From Nostoc sp. UHCC 0702 (GTDB taxonomy: Bacteria; Cyanobacteriota; Cyanobacteriia; Cyanobacteriales; Nostocaceae), in the NCBI GenBank assembly GCA_017164015.1, contig CP071065.1:5718091-5782090 (forward strand): a stretch of 64,000 nt of DNA, given 5' to 3'. Below the pieces are notes generated by a model. It was not told where the DNA came from. It saw only the letters and a program-made list of their open reading frames with translations, and did not search any database. Of this stretch, positions 37,592 to 45,929 are shown piece by piece (position 1 is the first letter of the stretch; each line of letters starts with the position of its first letter). The position numbers and the translations under genes were made by a program.

Positions 37592-37756
37592 AGAAAAGGG
37601 CATGGGGGCAGCCCTGCGGTCTTGGGGCATGGAGAATTGGGAATTAGGAATGGGGAATTAACTATTAATTATTTCTTCCCCATCCCCCCATCCCCTCCCC
37701 AGTCCCACAATCCGTAGATAAGCGCTACACTGAAGAAAATTTTTGAGGAAGCGTAG

Positions 37757-38149
37757 ATGGCACGGCCAAACGGGGTGAAAACTGAAACTTCTGCACAAGA
37801 ATTGCCCACGGTTTCAGACATTGAACAGACAGCAACAATCAAAGATGGATCTGAACCAGTGGAAGATGCCCAGGATATTGACGATATCTTAAACTCACTT
37901 AAAACCTTACTGAGTACCGTAGAAAAGCTGCAAAAAGTTCGGCAGGAAGTTGGCGATATCAAATCTTTGATTGGGCGGATGCTTGATGGGGAACTGGCTA
38001 CTGGTGAAGATCTTGAGCAACTCAAGTCAGGTGTGAGTAGTCTTTCTCGTCTTGTTCGTGCTTATAGTGACCATCAAGCAGCCCTGACTAAAGCACAACC
38101 TGCTAGAAAACTGCTAGATCAAATGCTCAAAGAAGGTAAAACTAATTAA
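37757..38149 (+). CDS. Hypothetical protein, helical, unknown function
   Basis: 130-aa soluble protein, not recognised. An acidic N-terminal tail of about 35 residues precedes predicted helices (DDILNSLKTLLSTVEKLQKV, then EDLEQLKSGVSSLSRLVRAY). It begins MARPNGVKTETS after GAGGAAG, a good ribosome-binding site. It opens a group of three small unknown genes (37757-39151) between miniature elements and a signalling operon. Possibly an accessory or plasmid-type protein. Confidence 0.6.
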   Translation: MARPNGVKTETSAQELPTVSDIEQTATIKDGSEPVEDAQDIDDILNSLKTLLSTVEKLQKVRQEVGDIKSLIGRMLDGELATGEDLEQLKSGVSSLSRLVRAYSDHQAALTKAQPARKLLDQMLKEGKTN

Positions 38150-38455
38150 AACTTTCTGCAAAATATTCTCAAAAGTAATCATATCATGACCGCGTGATTA
38201 CTTGGTATTATTGCATCTATGTAGAAACTTTAAAATCCTCTCTTTTGCTTACCTGCTTAAGAGGGATTTGCTGTAAGTCTTTAACCGGACACGATATTTT
38301 ACCACCTACGGTCGGCAGGTAATATTACCATATTCGGTGTCAAGTGATTACTTAAATTCAGCAAGATAGACAGAATAAGCGATACAGGCAATAAAAAAGC
38401 ACCCCCTTGAAGGGATGCCGTAAACAGATGACACTGAAAAGCTTATTTTCTGGTG
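38150..38455. other. Intergenic region with stem-loop and element fragment
   Basis: Holds the hairpin at 38173-38203 and, near 38281-38360, segments TTAACCGGACACGATAT and GTCAAGTGATTACTTAA that look like decayed ends of the TTCGG element family. Confidence 0.45.
38173..38203 (+). terminator. Stem-loop after the 37757 gene
   Basis: Perfect 9-bp inverted repeat AAGTAATCA / TGATTACTT with a 13-nt loop, 24 bp after the stop codon. No T tract; a weak terminator or palindromic repeat. Confidence 0.4.
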
Positions 38456-38833
38456 CTATTGGCTCAACAGATTAACTACCTCACTTAGGAGTAGCTTGAC
38501 CTTATACAGAGTGTATAGTCTCTCTTGCTCATATCGCTCTGGGTACTCCATCCTTTTGCCTTCTAGGGATACCCTAATCAGCGCCATCTGTTCATTAGTT
38601 GGTTCTCTCATCTCATCAAGTGCTTCCCCAATACTCTGGATACTTCCAAAGCTAGGTGATTTTATTCCTCTGCCTTCCTTCAACTGTGAGAGTGCAATAG
38701 CAGAGAACGCCATCAGGGACGTGATATAGCTGCTTTTGTATCCAGCGTTTCCCGTTGGAGGTAAGCTGTAGCGCTGACACAATGCCTTCAATTCCTCAAG
38801 CTTGAGTGCTTCAAGTTCTGACCTTGTGAACAT
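38456..38833 (-). CDS. Hypothetical protein with SAP/Rho-N-like N-terminus
   Basis: 125 aa. The first 40 residues (RSELEALKLEELKALCQRYS, then PTGNAGYKSSYI) follow the pattern of a SAP or Rho-N helix-turn-helix, a small nucleic-acid-binding fold. The rest is helical (RMEYPERYEQERLYTLYKVK) and unrecognised. The SAP resemblance suggests DNA or RNA binding but rests on sequence pattern only. It is divergent from the small ribbon-helix-helix-like gene at 38963 and convergent with the 37757 gene. Confidence 0.6.
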   Translation of the reverse strand: MFTRSELEALKLEELKALCQRYSLPPTGNAGYKSSYITSLMAFSAIALSQLKEGRGIKSPSFGSIQSIGEALDEMREPTNEQMALIRVSLEGKRMEYPERYEQERLYTLYKVKLLLSEVVNLLSQ

Positions 38834-38962
38834 AAAATAAAAGTGTCCATTTTTAAAGGTGGGCTTGGTGGTGTTCGCGGTCTGGTAAACGGCACACCAC
38901 CAATTTAAAAAATCTATTCCCTAGCAAACGTTAGAATCAAGCTATTTTTACAGTTCTCAACA

Positions 38963-39151
38963 ATGGCTAACCCTAAAGGTAATCCGCAAAATTTTGAACC
39001 AGCACAACCAAAGGGAGAGGAACCTATGACAAGTACTGTTAGTTTTCGTACTACTGAATCAATGAAGGAAGCAATTAAAGAACATGACGACCCAGCGGAG
39101 TTCTGTAGACGTGCCATTCAGAAAGCACTAGATGAAGAGAAAGGGAAATAG
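38963..39151 (+). CDS. Small ribbon-helix-helix-like protein
   Basis: 62 aa. The segment TSTVSFRTTESMKEAIKEH followed by DPAEFCRRAIQKALDEE fits a CopG/Arc-type ribbon-helix-helix: one beta strand, helix, turn, helix. The N-terminal 20 residues are Pro/Asn-rich and probably disordered. Such proteins are usually dimeric DNA-binding repressors, often antitoxins. No toxin-like partner is evident nearby. Confidence 0.55.
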   Translation: MANPKGNPQNFEPAQPKGEEPMTSTVSFRTTESMKEAIKEHDDPAEFCRRAIQKALDEEKGK

Positions 39152-39315
39152 GCAGGAGGAACTTAAACCTGCAAGCCTATACAAAGTAGTGTTGTGAATT
39201 TTTACAAAAATTTGGGGAGAGCAGGAGGAGTAAAAACTTCACTTAACAATAACTCTCTTTCCCCCCAGCCTCCCCAGCTCACGACAATGCAAAGATGGCT
39301 TGACAGACCACTAGG

Positions 39316-39684
39316 TCAACTTAAGACACTACTGATATCGTCGGCTAATTTTAAGGGACGAAAGGGTTTGGCGAATACAGCCGCAATCTCTAATTCAGCA
39401 AAACTTTCTTGATCTGAAGGTTGAACCTTTGCTGTCATCAAAATCACGGGAATATGTTGAGTTATGGGGTTGGCTTTCAGTTGTTGTAGAGTTGCCCGTC
39501 CATCCATATCGGGCATCATCATATCTAATAAAATCACATCAGGTTGGCTGGTTGCTGCTACGATCAAAGCTTCTTGACCAGAATTAGCAGTTAGCACTGT
39601 CCAGCCTGAAGCCATTTCTAATCCCATTTGAGCGATCGCTCGCACATCTTCTTCATCATCAACTATTAATACACATTTACTCAT
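39316..39684 (-). CDS. Single-domain response regulator
   Basis: Stand-alone receiver of 122 aa: IVDDEED acidic pocket, phospho-acceptor Asp in VILLDMMMPDMDG, Thr in VILMTAKV and Lys in VFAKPFRP. ATG 39684 overlaps the stop of the upstream kinase (ATGAGTAA), so it is translationally coupled and is the likely phosphate acceptor of that operon. No output domain; acts by protein binding or as a phosphate sink. Confidence 0.88.
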   Translation of the reverse strand: MSKCVLIVDDEEDVRAIAQMGLEMASGWTVLTANSGQEALIVAATSQPDVILLDMMMPDMDGRATLQQLKANPITQHIPVILMTAKVQPSDQESFAELEIAAVFAKPFRPLKLADDISSVLS

Positions 39685-41188
39685 AGTTTTTCTGGTCTGA
39701 CTCCACCAATGGCAAAGTGATATAAAAAGTACTACCTTCACCCAAAACGCTTTCTACCCAAATGTTACCGCCATGTTGCTCAACAATGTTGCGACAAATA
39801 GCCAGTCCTAAACCTGTGCCTCCTTTTTTGCGAGAATCGGAGGCATCTACTTGTTGAAAACGTTCAAAAATTGTCTGTAGTTTATTTGCCGGAATACCTC
39901 TGCCCTGGTCTTGTATTGTAATTTGCAGGTAATCAGGCTGGATTTGTCCACGCATGCAAATAGTAGTGCCTGATTCAGAAAATTTGATGGCGTTACTGAG
40001 CAAGTTCGTGAGAGTTTGCAATATGCGGTCTGGATCTACTAAAATTTCAGCCGTAATCGGTTCAATCACAAGTTTAATTTGACAGCGTTCTGCCATTGGT
40101 TGCATAACTTCTGCGGACTGGGTAAGTAAGTTAGCAGCGTCAGACTTGACCTTCTGAATAGTCAGCTTACCCGATTTGATCCGTTCCAAATCTAAAATGT
40201 CATTCACTAAGCGAATCAAGCGCTCAGTATTGGTAATGGCAATATTTAGGACTTGTTGCCCTTTAGTAGTTAGCGTTCCTAACTGTCCAGCCCCAAGCAG
40301 GTCTAAAGCACCCATCAATGAGGTGAGAGGGGTACGTAATTCATGACTAACTAAAGAGATAAATTCATTTTCTAAACGCCGCCGCTCGGTGATATCATTA
40401 AAAGTTGTCAGAACGCACTGAGTACCAGATAGCTCAATCAGTTCGGCAGACAGCAAACCAATTCTAACTTCGCCAGACTTAGTACGAAATTCGATTTCAT
40501 GGTTTTGCAGAGACCCTTTTTCCAGAAGTTGCTGGATACTGCTAGTGTATTTCTGTGGACTAATTCCTAGATTAAGTTCTAGGAAACTGTTACCAATAAT
40601 TTCTTCTAGGGCATAGCCAGTCATTCTCAAAAAACTGCTATTGGCATCAATGAACCGCCCATCCGTTAGCGAGAAAATCATAATCGGACTGGGACTAGAA
40701 CTAAAAGCTTTGGCAAACTTTTCTTCCGCCTGCTGGCGTACCTGAATCTCCTGTTCTAACTTGGCATTTTGCTCTTGCAACGATGCACGCAAATTGCGAA
40801 TCATCAAATGATTTTCTAAACGTGCCAGTACTTCTTCGACTTTGAAGGGTTTAGTAATGTAGTCTACGCCTCCGACTGAAAAGGCTTTGACTTTATCTAG
40901 TACGCTATCCATCGCACTAATAAAAATCACGGGAATGTCGCGGGTAACATCATTGATTTTGAGTTGTTGACAAACTTCATAACCATTCATTTCTGGCATA
41001 TTGACATCCAGCAAAATCAAGTCTGGTGGAGCTGCTTGCGCTCCCCGCAGACCTGCTGTAGCTTTGGTTACACTGCGAACTTTGTAGCCTTGTTCTGTGA
41101 GCATAGCAGCTAAAAACTGCAAGTTTTCTGGAGTGTCATCAATGACTAGAATATTGGCTTTCGGTTTGCCTAAAGGCTGACTACACAT
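39677..41188 (-). CDS. Receiver-PAS-histidine kinase
   Basis: 503-aa cytoplasmic signalling kinase. N-terminal receiver (ILVIDDTPEN, Asp in DLILLDVNMPEMNG near 62, Lys in YITKPFKV), short coiled coil, PAS domain (FSSSPSPIMIFSLTDGRFID onward, about 160-270), HisKA with SLVSHELRTPLTSLM (His near 281), and HATPase_c with N, G1 (DQGRGIPANKL) and G2 (GGTGLGLAI) boxes. Its start overlaps the end of the 938-aa kinase by 8 bp. It probably relays signals from that kinase through its receiver. Confidence 0.9.
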   Translation of the reverse strand: MCSQPLGKPKANILVIDDTPENLQFLAAMLTEQGYKVRSVTKATAGLRGAQAAPPDLILLDVNMPEMNGYEVCQQLKINDVTRDIPVIFISAMDSVLDKVKAFSVGGVDYITKPFKVEEVLARLENHLMIRNLRASLQEQNAKLEQEIQVRQQAEEKFAKAFSSSPSPIMIFSLTDGRFIDANSSFLRMTGYALEEIIGNSFLELNLGISPQKYTSSIQQLLEKGSLQNHEIEFRTKSGEVRIGLLSAELIELSGTQCVLTTFNDITERRRLENEFISLVSHELRTPLTSLMGALDLLGAGQLGTLTTKGQQVLNIAITNTERLIRLVNDILDLERIKSGKLTIQKVKSDAANLLTQSAEVMQPMAERCQIKLVIEPITAEILVDPDRILQTLTNLLSNAIKFSESGTTICMRGQIQPDYLQITIQDQGRGIPANKLQTIFERFQQVDASDSRKKGGTGLGLAICRNIVEQHGGNIWVESVLGEGSTFYITLPLVESDQKNYE

Positions 41189-43997
41189 CCTGGTCTCCCG
41201 TGATTAACTCGATAATTTCGTCAAAACAAAAATTATTCACCAGTTGAGTCAGTCCTTGAGCTAAATTGCCATGAGTTTCGGGGATTTGTTGAATTAGTTC
41301 ACAGATGAGTTCGGCATCAACCTGAATGGCTGCTTCGTGTAGAGCATTTATCCATACTGTAGGCATCACAGCTATGTCTGCTGTGGTTAGTGGTTCTAGT
41401 TTAGTCGTTGTCTGCTGTGTTTGCTGGCTGTCTGGCTCTTGTGCATAAATATACTCCACTGGCAGATGTTCAGCTATTTTATTGAAGATGACTTCCTCCC
41501 GAAATGGCTTGCGGATCAGGTCGTCACAACCTGCGGCTAAAATGTCGGAACGTTGTTCTTCAAAAGCACTGGCTGTGAGGGCAATAATCACTGTACGAGA
41601 ATTGAGGTTGGAGTTTTGCTGAAGCTGCTGTTCTTGGGCGCGAATTTGGCGAGTGGCTTCATATCCATCGATTATCGGCATTCGCATATCCATCCAAATC
41701 AGGTGAGGATGCCATGTTTGCCACTGTTGTATTGCCTCTTGACCATTTGTGGCCACACGAGTTGCAAAACCAACACTGTTGAGTAATTGCGTCAATATAT
41801 GACAATTTTCTATGCGGTCATCCACCACTAGCATTCGATAGGTCGGTTGAGCAGGTGCGAGACTATGTACTCGCTTTTTAGAGGTTGGTGTTGGAACTTG
41901 CGATCGCTTTGCTAGTTCGACTCTGATATCAAAATAAAAAGTAGACCCGCGATTCATTTCACTGGTCAGACTGATATTGCCTCCCATTAACTGCACAAAT
42001 TGACGGCTAAGAGTCAATCCTAATCCTGTACCTTCTTGAGATTGTAAACCGCTGGCAGTTTGCACAAACGGTTGAAAGAGTCTATCTAATTCTTCGGCTG
42101 CGATGCCTTTACCAGTATCTGCAATTTCAAAATGTAGCAAGTAACCAGGAGCATCTGCTTCTCCTCTGACTCGCAGTGTTATTCCTCCTGTAGTGGTAAA
42201 CTTGATGGCATTACCCAAAAGGTTGATCAGGACTTGTCGCAGCTTGCCCTGGTCTGTAAATACATATTGTGGTAAATCCGCAGCTAGTTCAACTTTTAAG
42301 TCAAGTTTTTTAGACACGGCTCTGACTTGGAACATTTCTTGAATAATTTGTAACAACTGGTACAAATCAAACGGTTCCGGATTTAAAACTGTGCGCCCAG
42401 CTTCGATTTTGGACATTTCTAGCACATCGTTGATTAGTTGCAGCAGGTGTTCTCCACTGCGATTGATTGTTGCCAGAGATTCCTTTTGATAGGTAGTAAG
42501 AGCGCTATCTCGTTCCATCAATTGAGCAAAACCCAGAATAGCATTCAGTGGGGTGCGGAGTTCGTGACTCATGTTTGCCAGGAAGACACTTTTGGCACGG
42601 TTGGCTTGGGCACTGCGTGCGGCTTCCCGTAGGGCAGATTCTTTGGCTAATCGCAATTCTTCTTCAGCCTGATGTCGGGAACGACCGATAGCAATCAGTT
42701 CTCCTATGAGTTGCAATAGGTTAATTTCGTCTTGGCTCCAAGTTTTACGGTCATAGATATCCAATCCCAGAAATCCTACCACTTTGCCTGCATGGATCAT
42801 GGGTACAGCTACTAGAGACTGAATGACTTCTTGATATTGAGATTTTTTTGCTGTTGCCTCTGATGCTGTATCTGCAACATGGACAACTTGTAACCCTTGT
42901 ACTGGTTTGCCACTGAGAATACAGTTGTAGAACCAGGGAATCGGCTCGCCAGCATTAGTGATGTTGTTGGATAATATTTGCACGCCAGCAGTTTGCCACT
43001 CATGAACAATGTCAAACTGCTGCTGTTGTTCAGAGTATTCAAAGATGTAACTGCGTGTAGCTTTAAAGAAGTTAGCGATCGCTTCCAGGGTAAAATTAAT
43101 CGCAGTTGCTAAATTCTGGTCGATTAACTGCCGGGAAATACTGCTGAGTAATTGGTCTGCCTGGGCCCAGTGTTGCATGGTGGCTTCTGCACAGACGCGT
43201 TTAGTAATATCTCGAAAACTCCAAACCCGTCCAACAATGCGGCCGCCATGCCATTGAGGTTGGGAGTAACGCTCGAAAACCCTGCCATCCTTGAGTTCTA
43301 TGATGTCAAAAGCTCCTTGTTCTGGATAATCAATTAACAGTTGCCTTGCCCTGGCAATAAAGCCTTGAGGATCTTGTGTTTGTTCAGCCATAAAAGTTAA
43401 TCTTTCATGGCTGTGAGATGAGGATAGCAAGGACTCTGGTATCGACCACATTTGCAAGAACTTGTGATTACAGACACTAATGCTGCCATCGTTGGATAAA
43501 ACAGAAATTCCATCTGCTGTAGACTCCAAGGTAGATTGGAGAAAAGATAGAGTTTCTGCTCTTTGCTGTTCTGCTTGTAGGTGTTCGGCTTGCAAACGCT
43601 TTGCTGTGGTGACATCCCGAATCACAAGCACAGCCGACCGTTCACCCCCTACCTGTTTGGCACAGTTTCCTGATATTTCTAAAATCAGTAAGCGATCGCC
43701 TTGTTGATATTCATATTCTGTGGTTTCATATTCTCCCCTGAAAACTTGCACATCAGGATAAGCATCTAGTGCAACTGCTTGGCCTGCTTGTGTCAAGGGT
43801 AGTAACTCACTGAGCTTCATGTCCAAGACGAGAATGTGAGGTTGGTTGACTAATCTATCAAAAGCAGCATTACACCACTGCACCCTGCCATGATGATCTG
43901 TCCAAGCGATCGCATCAGCAATTGCTCCTAGTGCTATCTCCATCCTCCCTAGAGTTACCCGCAGTTGGCTAACTAAACTTTCTACATTCAAGGTCAT
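41181..43997 (-). CDS. PAS-PAS-GAF hybrid histidine kinase
   Basis: 938 aa, no membrane segments. A PAS domain at about 15-125, a second PAS (STLESTADGISVLSNDGSIS onward, 155-270) and a GAF domain (about 280-440) come first. HisKA follows with ANMSHELRTPLNAILGF (His near 476), then HATPase_c and a receiver (MLVVDDRIENCHIL, WMDMRMPIIDG, RKPF; about 718-845). The C-terminal 65 residues are a short helical tail, too short for a normal Hpt domain. The PAS and GAF domains suggest sensing of a small ligand, light or redox state in the cytoplasm. Part of the four-gene operon. Confidence 0.9.
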   Translation of the reverse strand: MTLNVESLVSQLRVTLGRMEIALGAIADAIAWTDHHGRVQWCNAAFDRLVNQPHILVLDMKLSELLPLTQAGQAVALDAYPDVQVFRGEYETTEYEYQQGDRLLILEISGNCAKQVGGERSAVLVIRDVTTAKRLQAEHLQAEQQRAETLSFLQSTLESTADGISVLSNDGSISVCNHKFLQMWSIPESLLSSSHSHERLTFMAEQTQDPQGFIARARQLLIDYPEQGAFDIIELKDGRVFERYSQPQWHGGRIVGRVWSFRDITKRVCAEATMQHWAQADQLLSSISRQLIDQNLATAINFTLEAIANFFKATRSYIFEYSEQQQQFDIVHEWQTAGVQILSNNITNAGEPIPWFYNCILSGKPVQGLQVVHVADTASEATAKKSQYQEVIQSLVAVPMIHAGKVVGFLGLDIYDRKTWSQDEINLLQLIGELIAIGRSRHQAEEELRLAKESALREAARSAQANRAKSVFLANMSHELRTPLNAILGFAQLMERDSALTTYQKESLATINRSGEHLLQLINDVLEMSKIEAGRTVLNPEPFDLYQLLQIIQEMFQVRAVSKKLDLKVELAADLPQYVFTDQGKLRQVLINLLGNAIKFTTTGGITLRVRGEADAPGYLLHFEIADTGKGIAAEELDRLFQPFVQTASGLQSQEGTGLGLTLSRQFVQLMGGNISLTSEMNRGSTFYFDIRVELAKRSQVPTPTSKKRVHSLAPAQPTYRMLVVDDRIENCHILTQLLNSVGFATRVATNGQEAIQQWQTWHPHLIWMDMRMPIIDGYEATRQIRAQEQQLQQNSNLNSRTVIIALTASAFEEQRSDILAAGCDDLIRKPFREEVIFNKIAEHLPVEYIYAQEPDSQQTQQTTTKLEPLTTADIAVMPTVWINALHEAAIQVDAELICELIQQIPETHGNLAQGLTQLVNNFCFDEIIELITGDQDV

Positions 43998-44042
43998 AGA
44001 TAATTTTCCTGCACATTCACTCTTGAGTTCTCCTCGTCGTTA

Positions 44043-44396
44043 TCAGTTGTTTATCGGACGCAATGTCGCCATAAACAACCACTCCTCCTGCTGCTTTTCT
44101 GCCATAATCAGATGTTCCGCTTCAATTTCTCTGCCATCTTTAGTAACTGCTTGCAAACGCAGAGGATGATTGAGAATAGTTGAGTTTTCGGTAGAGAGAA
44201 ACCGGGAAAAACCAAGGTGGTGCGAGTCATGAAAGCCTTGGGGAATAATCGTTGTAATTGTCTGTCCCTGAATTTCTGCCACAGTCCAACCAAAAACCGA
44301 GCTAAAACAATCGTTGACGTAGATCACAAATCCTTGAGAATCGGTGATTACGACAGGGACATCGGTTTCCAGCTTGATTTCGGTGACATACTCCAC
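44043..44396 (-). CDS. Small stand-alone PAS domain protein
   Basis: 117 aa containing one PAS domain: VPVVITDSQGFVIYVNDCFS, then FGWTVAEIQGQ and a PAC-like end (VTKDGREIEAEHL). It lies 45 bp upstream of the large hybrid kinase and probably works with it. The start is GTG 44396, located in the stem of a degenerate IS200/IS605 end, and GGGGAG from that stem is the only ribosome-binding candidate. The original 5' end and promoter may therefore have been replaced. Confidence 0.75.
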   Translation of the reverse strand: MEYVTEIKLETDVPVVITDSQGFVIYVNDCFSSVFGWTVAEIQGQTITTIIPQGFHDSHHLGFSRFLSTENSTILNHPLRLQAVTKDGREIEAEHLIMAEKQQEEWLFMATLRPINN

Positions 44397-44421
44397 ACAC
44401 TCCCCTTTCAGGGTGAGTGTG
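44396..44421. other. IS200/IS605-type terminal hairpin
   Basis: CACACTC (44396-44402) pairs with GAGTGTG (44415-44421), with an additional CC/GG pair inside. It lies just beyond the stop of the TnpB remnant, where the 3' subterminal palindrome of such elements is expected. The start codon of the PAS gene lies at its base. Confidence 0.6.
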
Positions 44422-44427
44422 GGCTTC

Positions 44428-44511
44428 TCAACGACTCTTCAATGAAGACATTAATTGAGCTTTAAGGGCGTGTGTCCCACGCGCCTTTATGTTTATAGAG
44501 GCATTCAGATC
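44428..44511 (-). pseudogene. TnpB (IS605 OrfB) C-terminal remnant
   Basis: Reading the minus strand gives DLNASINIKARGTHALKAQ and then a short tail to a stop at 44428. This matches the end of IS200/IS605-family TnpB proteins (zinc-ribbon exit, D-x-NA-x-NI). Everything upstream of that is missing. It was too short for ordinary gene calling. Together with the hairpin at 44396-44421 it marks the 3' end of a decayed element. Confidence 0.75.
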
Positions 44512-44666
44512 CCTACTACAATGATTTCAGCGAAAATTCGGAAAATTATTATATACTTAAGTGAGTATATATTTTGGTATTAATTCAGCTTAGTAAAAGC
44601 TGCAAATTTTTATACAAGTTTACATATGAGCAATTAAATTCACCCTCCGGGTTCACAAGTTTCGAC

Positions 44667-44687
44667 TCGACGGAAACCGCCAAGACT
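44667..44687. repeat. Fragment shared with 26882-26902
   Basis: TCGACGGAAACCGCCAAGAC here matches the reverse complement of the segment inserted in the composite element at 26882-26902, with one mismatch over 21 bp. Probably part of a dispersed palindromic repeat. Confidence 0.6.
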
Positions 44688-44994
44688 CGAACTTGTTCAC
44701 AGTACATTTATCAGTATCTGTAAGAAAAGGGTACTAAAAGTAATGTTTTTTACAATACAGCAGTGAATAAAACGAAAAAACCCAACCAATTAAATACTGG
44801 TATGTGCCAGATAAAGGACTGACAAATAAAAAAAGATCCCAAATTTTCTTGTGGGATGCGTGGGGACACCCGTCCTTTGTCTGAAGGGCAGGATGCCCAC
44901 CCCACAATTGAGGATAATTGATTTCTTGGAAATCCCTAATTGCAACACTCAACCAGTGATGTAAATTTTATTTAGGCACTATTGGTTAATTTTT

Positions 44995-45858
44995 ATGGGT
45001 TTCAAAAAATTTGTAGCTATGAAAACATTTCTACAATCCATGATCAGCATCTTACCAAGCGCTCTGGTTTTAGCGATCGCTATTCAAAATCCAGCATTGC
45101 TACAAGCCCAAACCACAGCACCAACTCCTAAGAAACCTGCTTCATCTCAAACCAAGAAATCTCAACTTGTTTTTAATTGGAAAAAACCCCCTGTAGGACT
45201 TAGCGGGATATCAGGACGCCGGATTGGTATGGGAAGTCGAGATGATTGTCCAGCAGTAGAAAATCCACTCACAGCTTTAGTGCCTTTTCAAGAGCAGAAT
45301 TTAACAAGCCAAATTAACAAAGCATCAATATCTGAATCTGATTCCTCTATATATGTTTGGGGATTAACCACAAATCAATATCCCACATTGTGGTTTTACA
45401 TCCCATACACAAAAGATATTGCAGGTGTAAGTGCAGAATTTATTTTACAAGATAGTGAAGAAAATGAAGTTTATCAAAGTCCTGTATCATTACCTGCAAA
45501 ACCAGGAATAAAGAGCGTTACCCTGCCATCCACAGGCAAGCCTTTAGAAATAAACAAAAATTATCATTGGTTTTTCAAAGTTAGTTGTAGCGGGTCAGAA
45601 AATAAACCAATTTATGTCGAAGGAGATATTCAAATAGTGCAGTTAAATACCAGCTTAGAAGAACAATTAGCAGCTTCAGATCCACGAGAGAAAATTTTGC
45701 TCTATGCTGAAAATGGCATCTGGTTTGATGCCCTGACTTTACTCGCTCAACTTCAGAAAGCCAGCCCTAATGATGCTTCTTTAATCAGTGATTGGCAAAG
45801 TCTTTTCAACTCGATTAATTTCAATCAGAATTATATTAATACTCCTGTAATTGAGTAG
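44995..45858 (+). CDS. Exported DUF928 family protein
   Basis: 287 aa. Signal peptide SILPSALVLAIAIQNPALLQ followed by AQTTAP. The DUF928 domain has the usual GRRIGMGSRDDCP near residue 76, LTALVPFQEQN, a PTLWFYIPY strand, and a second half with NYHWFFKVSCSG. It is a cyanobacterial envelope protein family of unknown role, often encoded near signalling and CHAT-type genes. An alternative start is ATG 45019. It lies 71 bp upstream of the large response regulator in the same direction, so co-transcription is likely. Confidence 0.82.
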   Translation: MGFKKFVAMKTFLQSMISILPSALVLAIAIQNPALLQAQTTAPTPKKPASSQTKKSQLVFNWKKPPVGLSGISGRRIGMGSRDDCPAVENPLTALVPFQEQNLTSQINKASISESDSSIYVWGLTTNQYPTLWFYIPYTKDIAGVSAEFILQDSEENEVYQSPVSLPAKPGIKSVTLPSTGKPLEINKNYHWFFKVSCSGSENKPIYVEGDIQIVQLNTSLEEQLAASDPREKILLYAENGIWFDALTLLAQLQKASPNDASLISDWQSLFNSINFNQNYINTPVIE

Positions 45859-45929
45859 AAATCTATTGCAATGGAGGCTGGTAAATTGGCGAATACAGAA
45901 AAATATTTCAATCAATAATTTAATCTAAA

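Larger units (their letters stand above)
37159..37756. other. Intergenic region occupied by two miniature elements
   Basis: Almost entirely made of the TTCGG-family element (37166-37355), a second inverted-repeat element (37447-37591) and GGGGAATTGGG-type sequence near 37630-37700. Short open frames inside these repeats are not genes. Confidence 0.7.
44397..44994. other. Intergenic region with IS remnant and hairpins
   Basis: From left to right: IS200/IS605 remnant (to 44511), AT-rich stretch, a 21-bp fragment shared with the insert at 26882-26902 (44667-44687), and hairpins ATCCCA...TGGGAT (about 44836-44858) and GGGCA...TGCCC near 44884. No intact gene. Confidence 0.6.

Noticed and set aside
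37461..37717. Two overlapping frames of 66-69 aa
   Set aside because: They lie within and after the ATAGCG element and read its palindromes.
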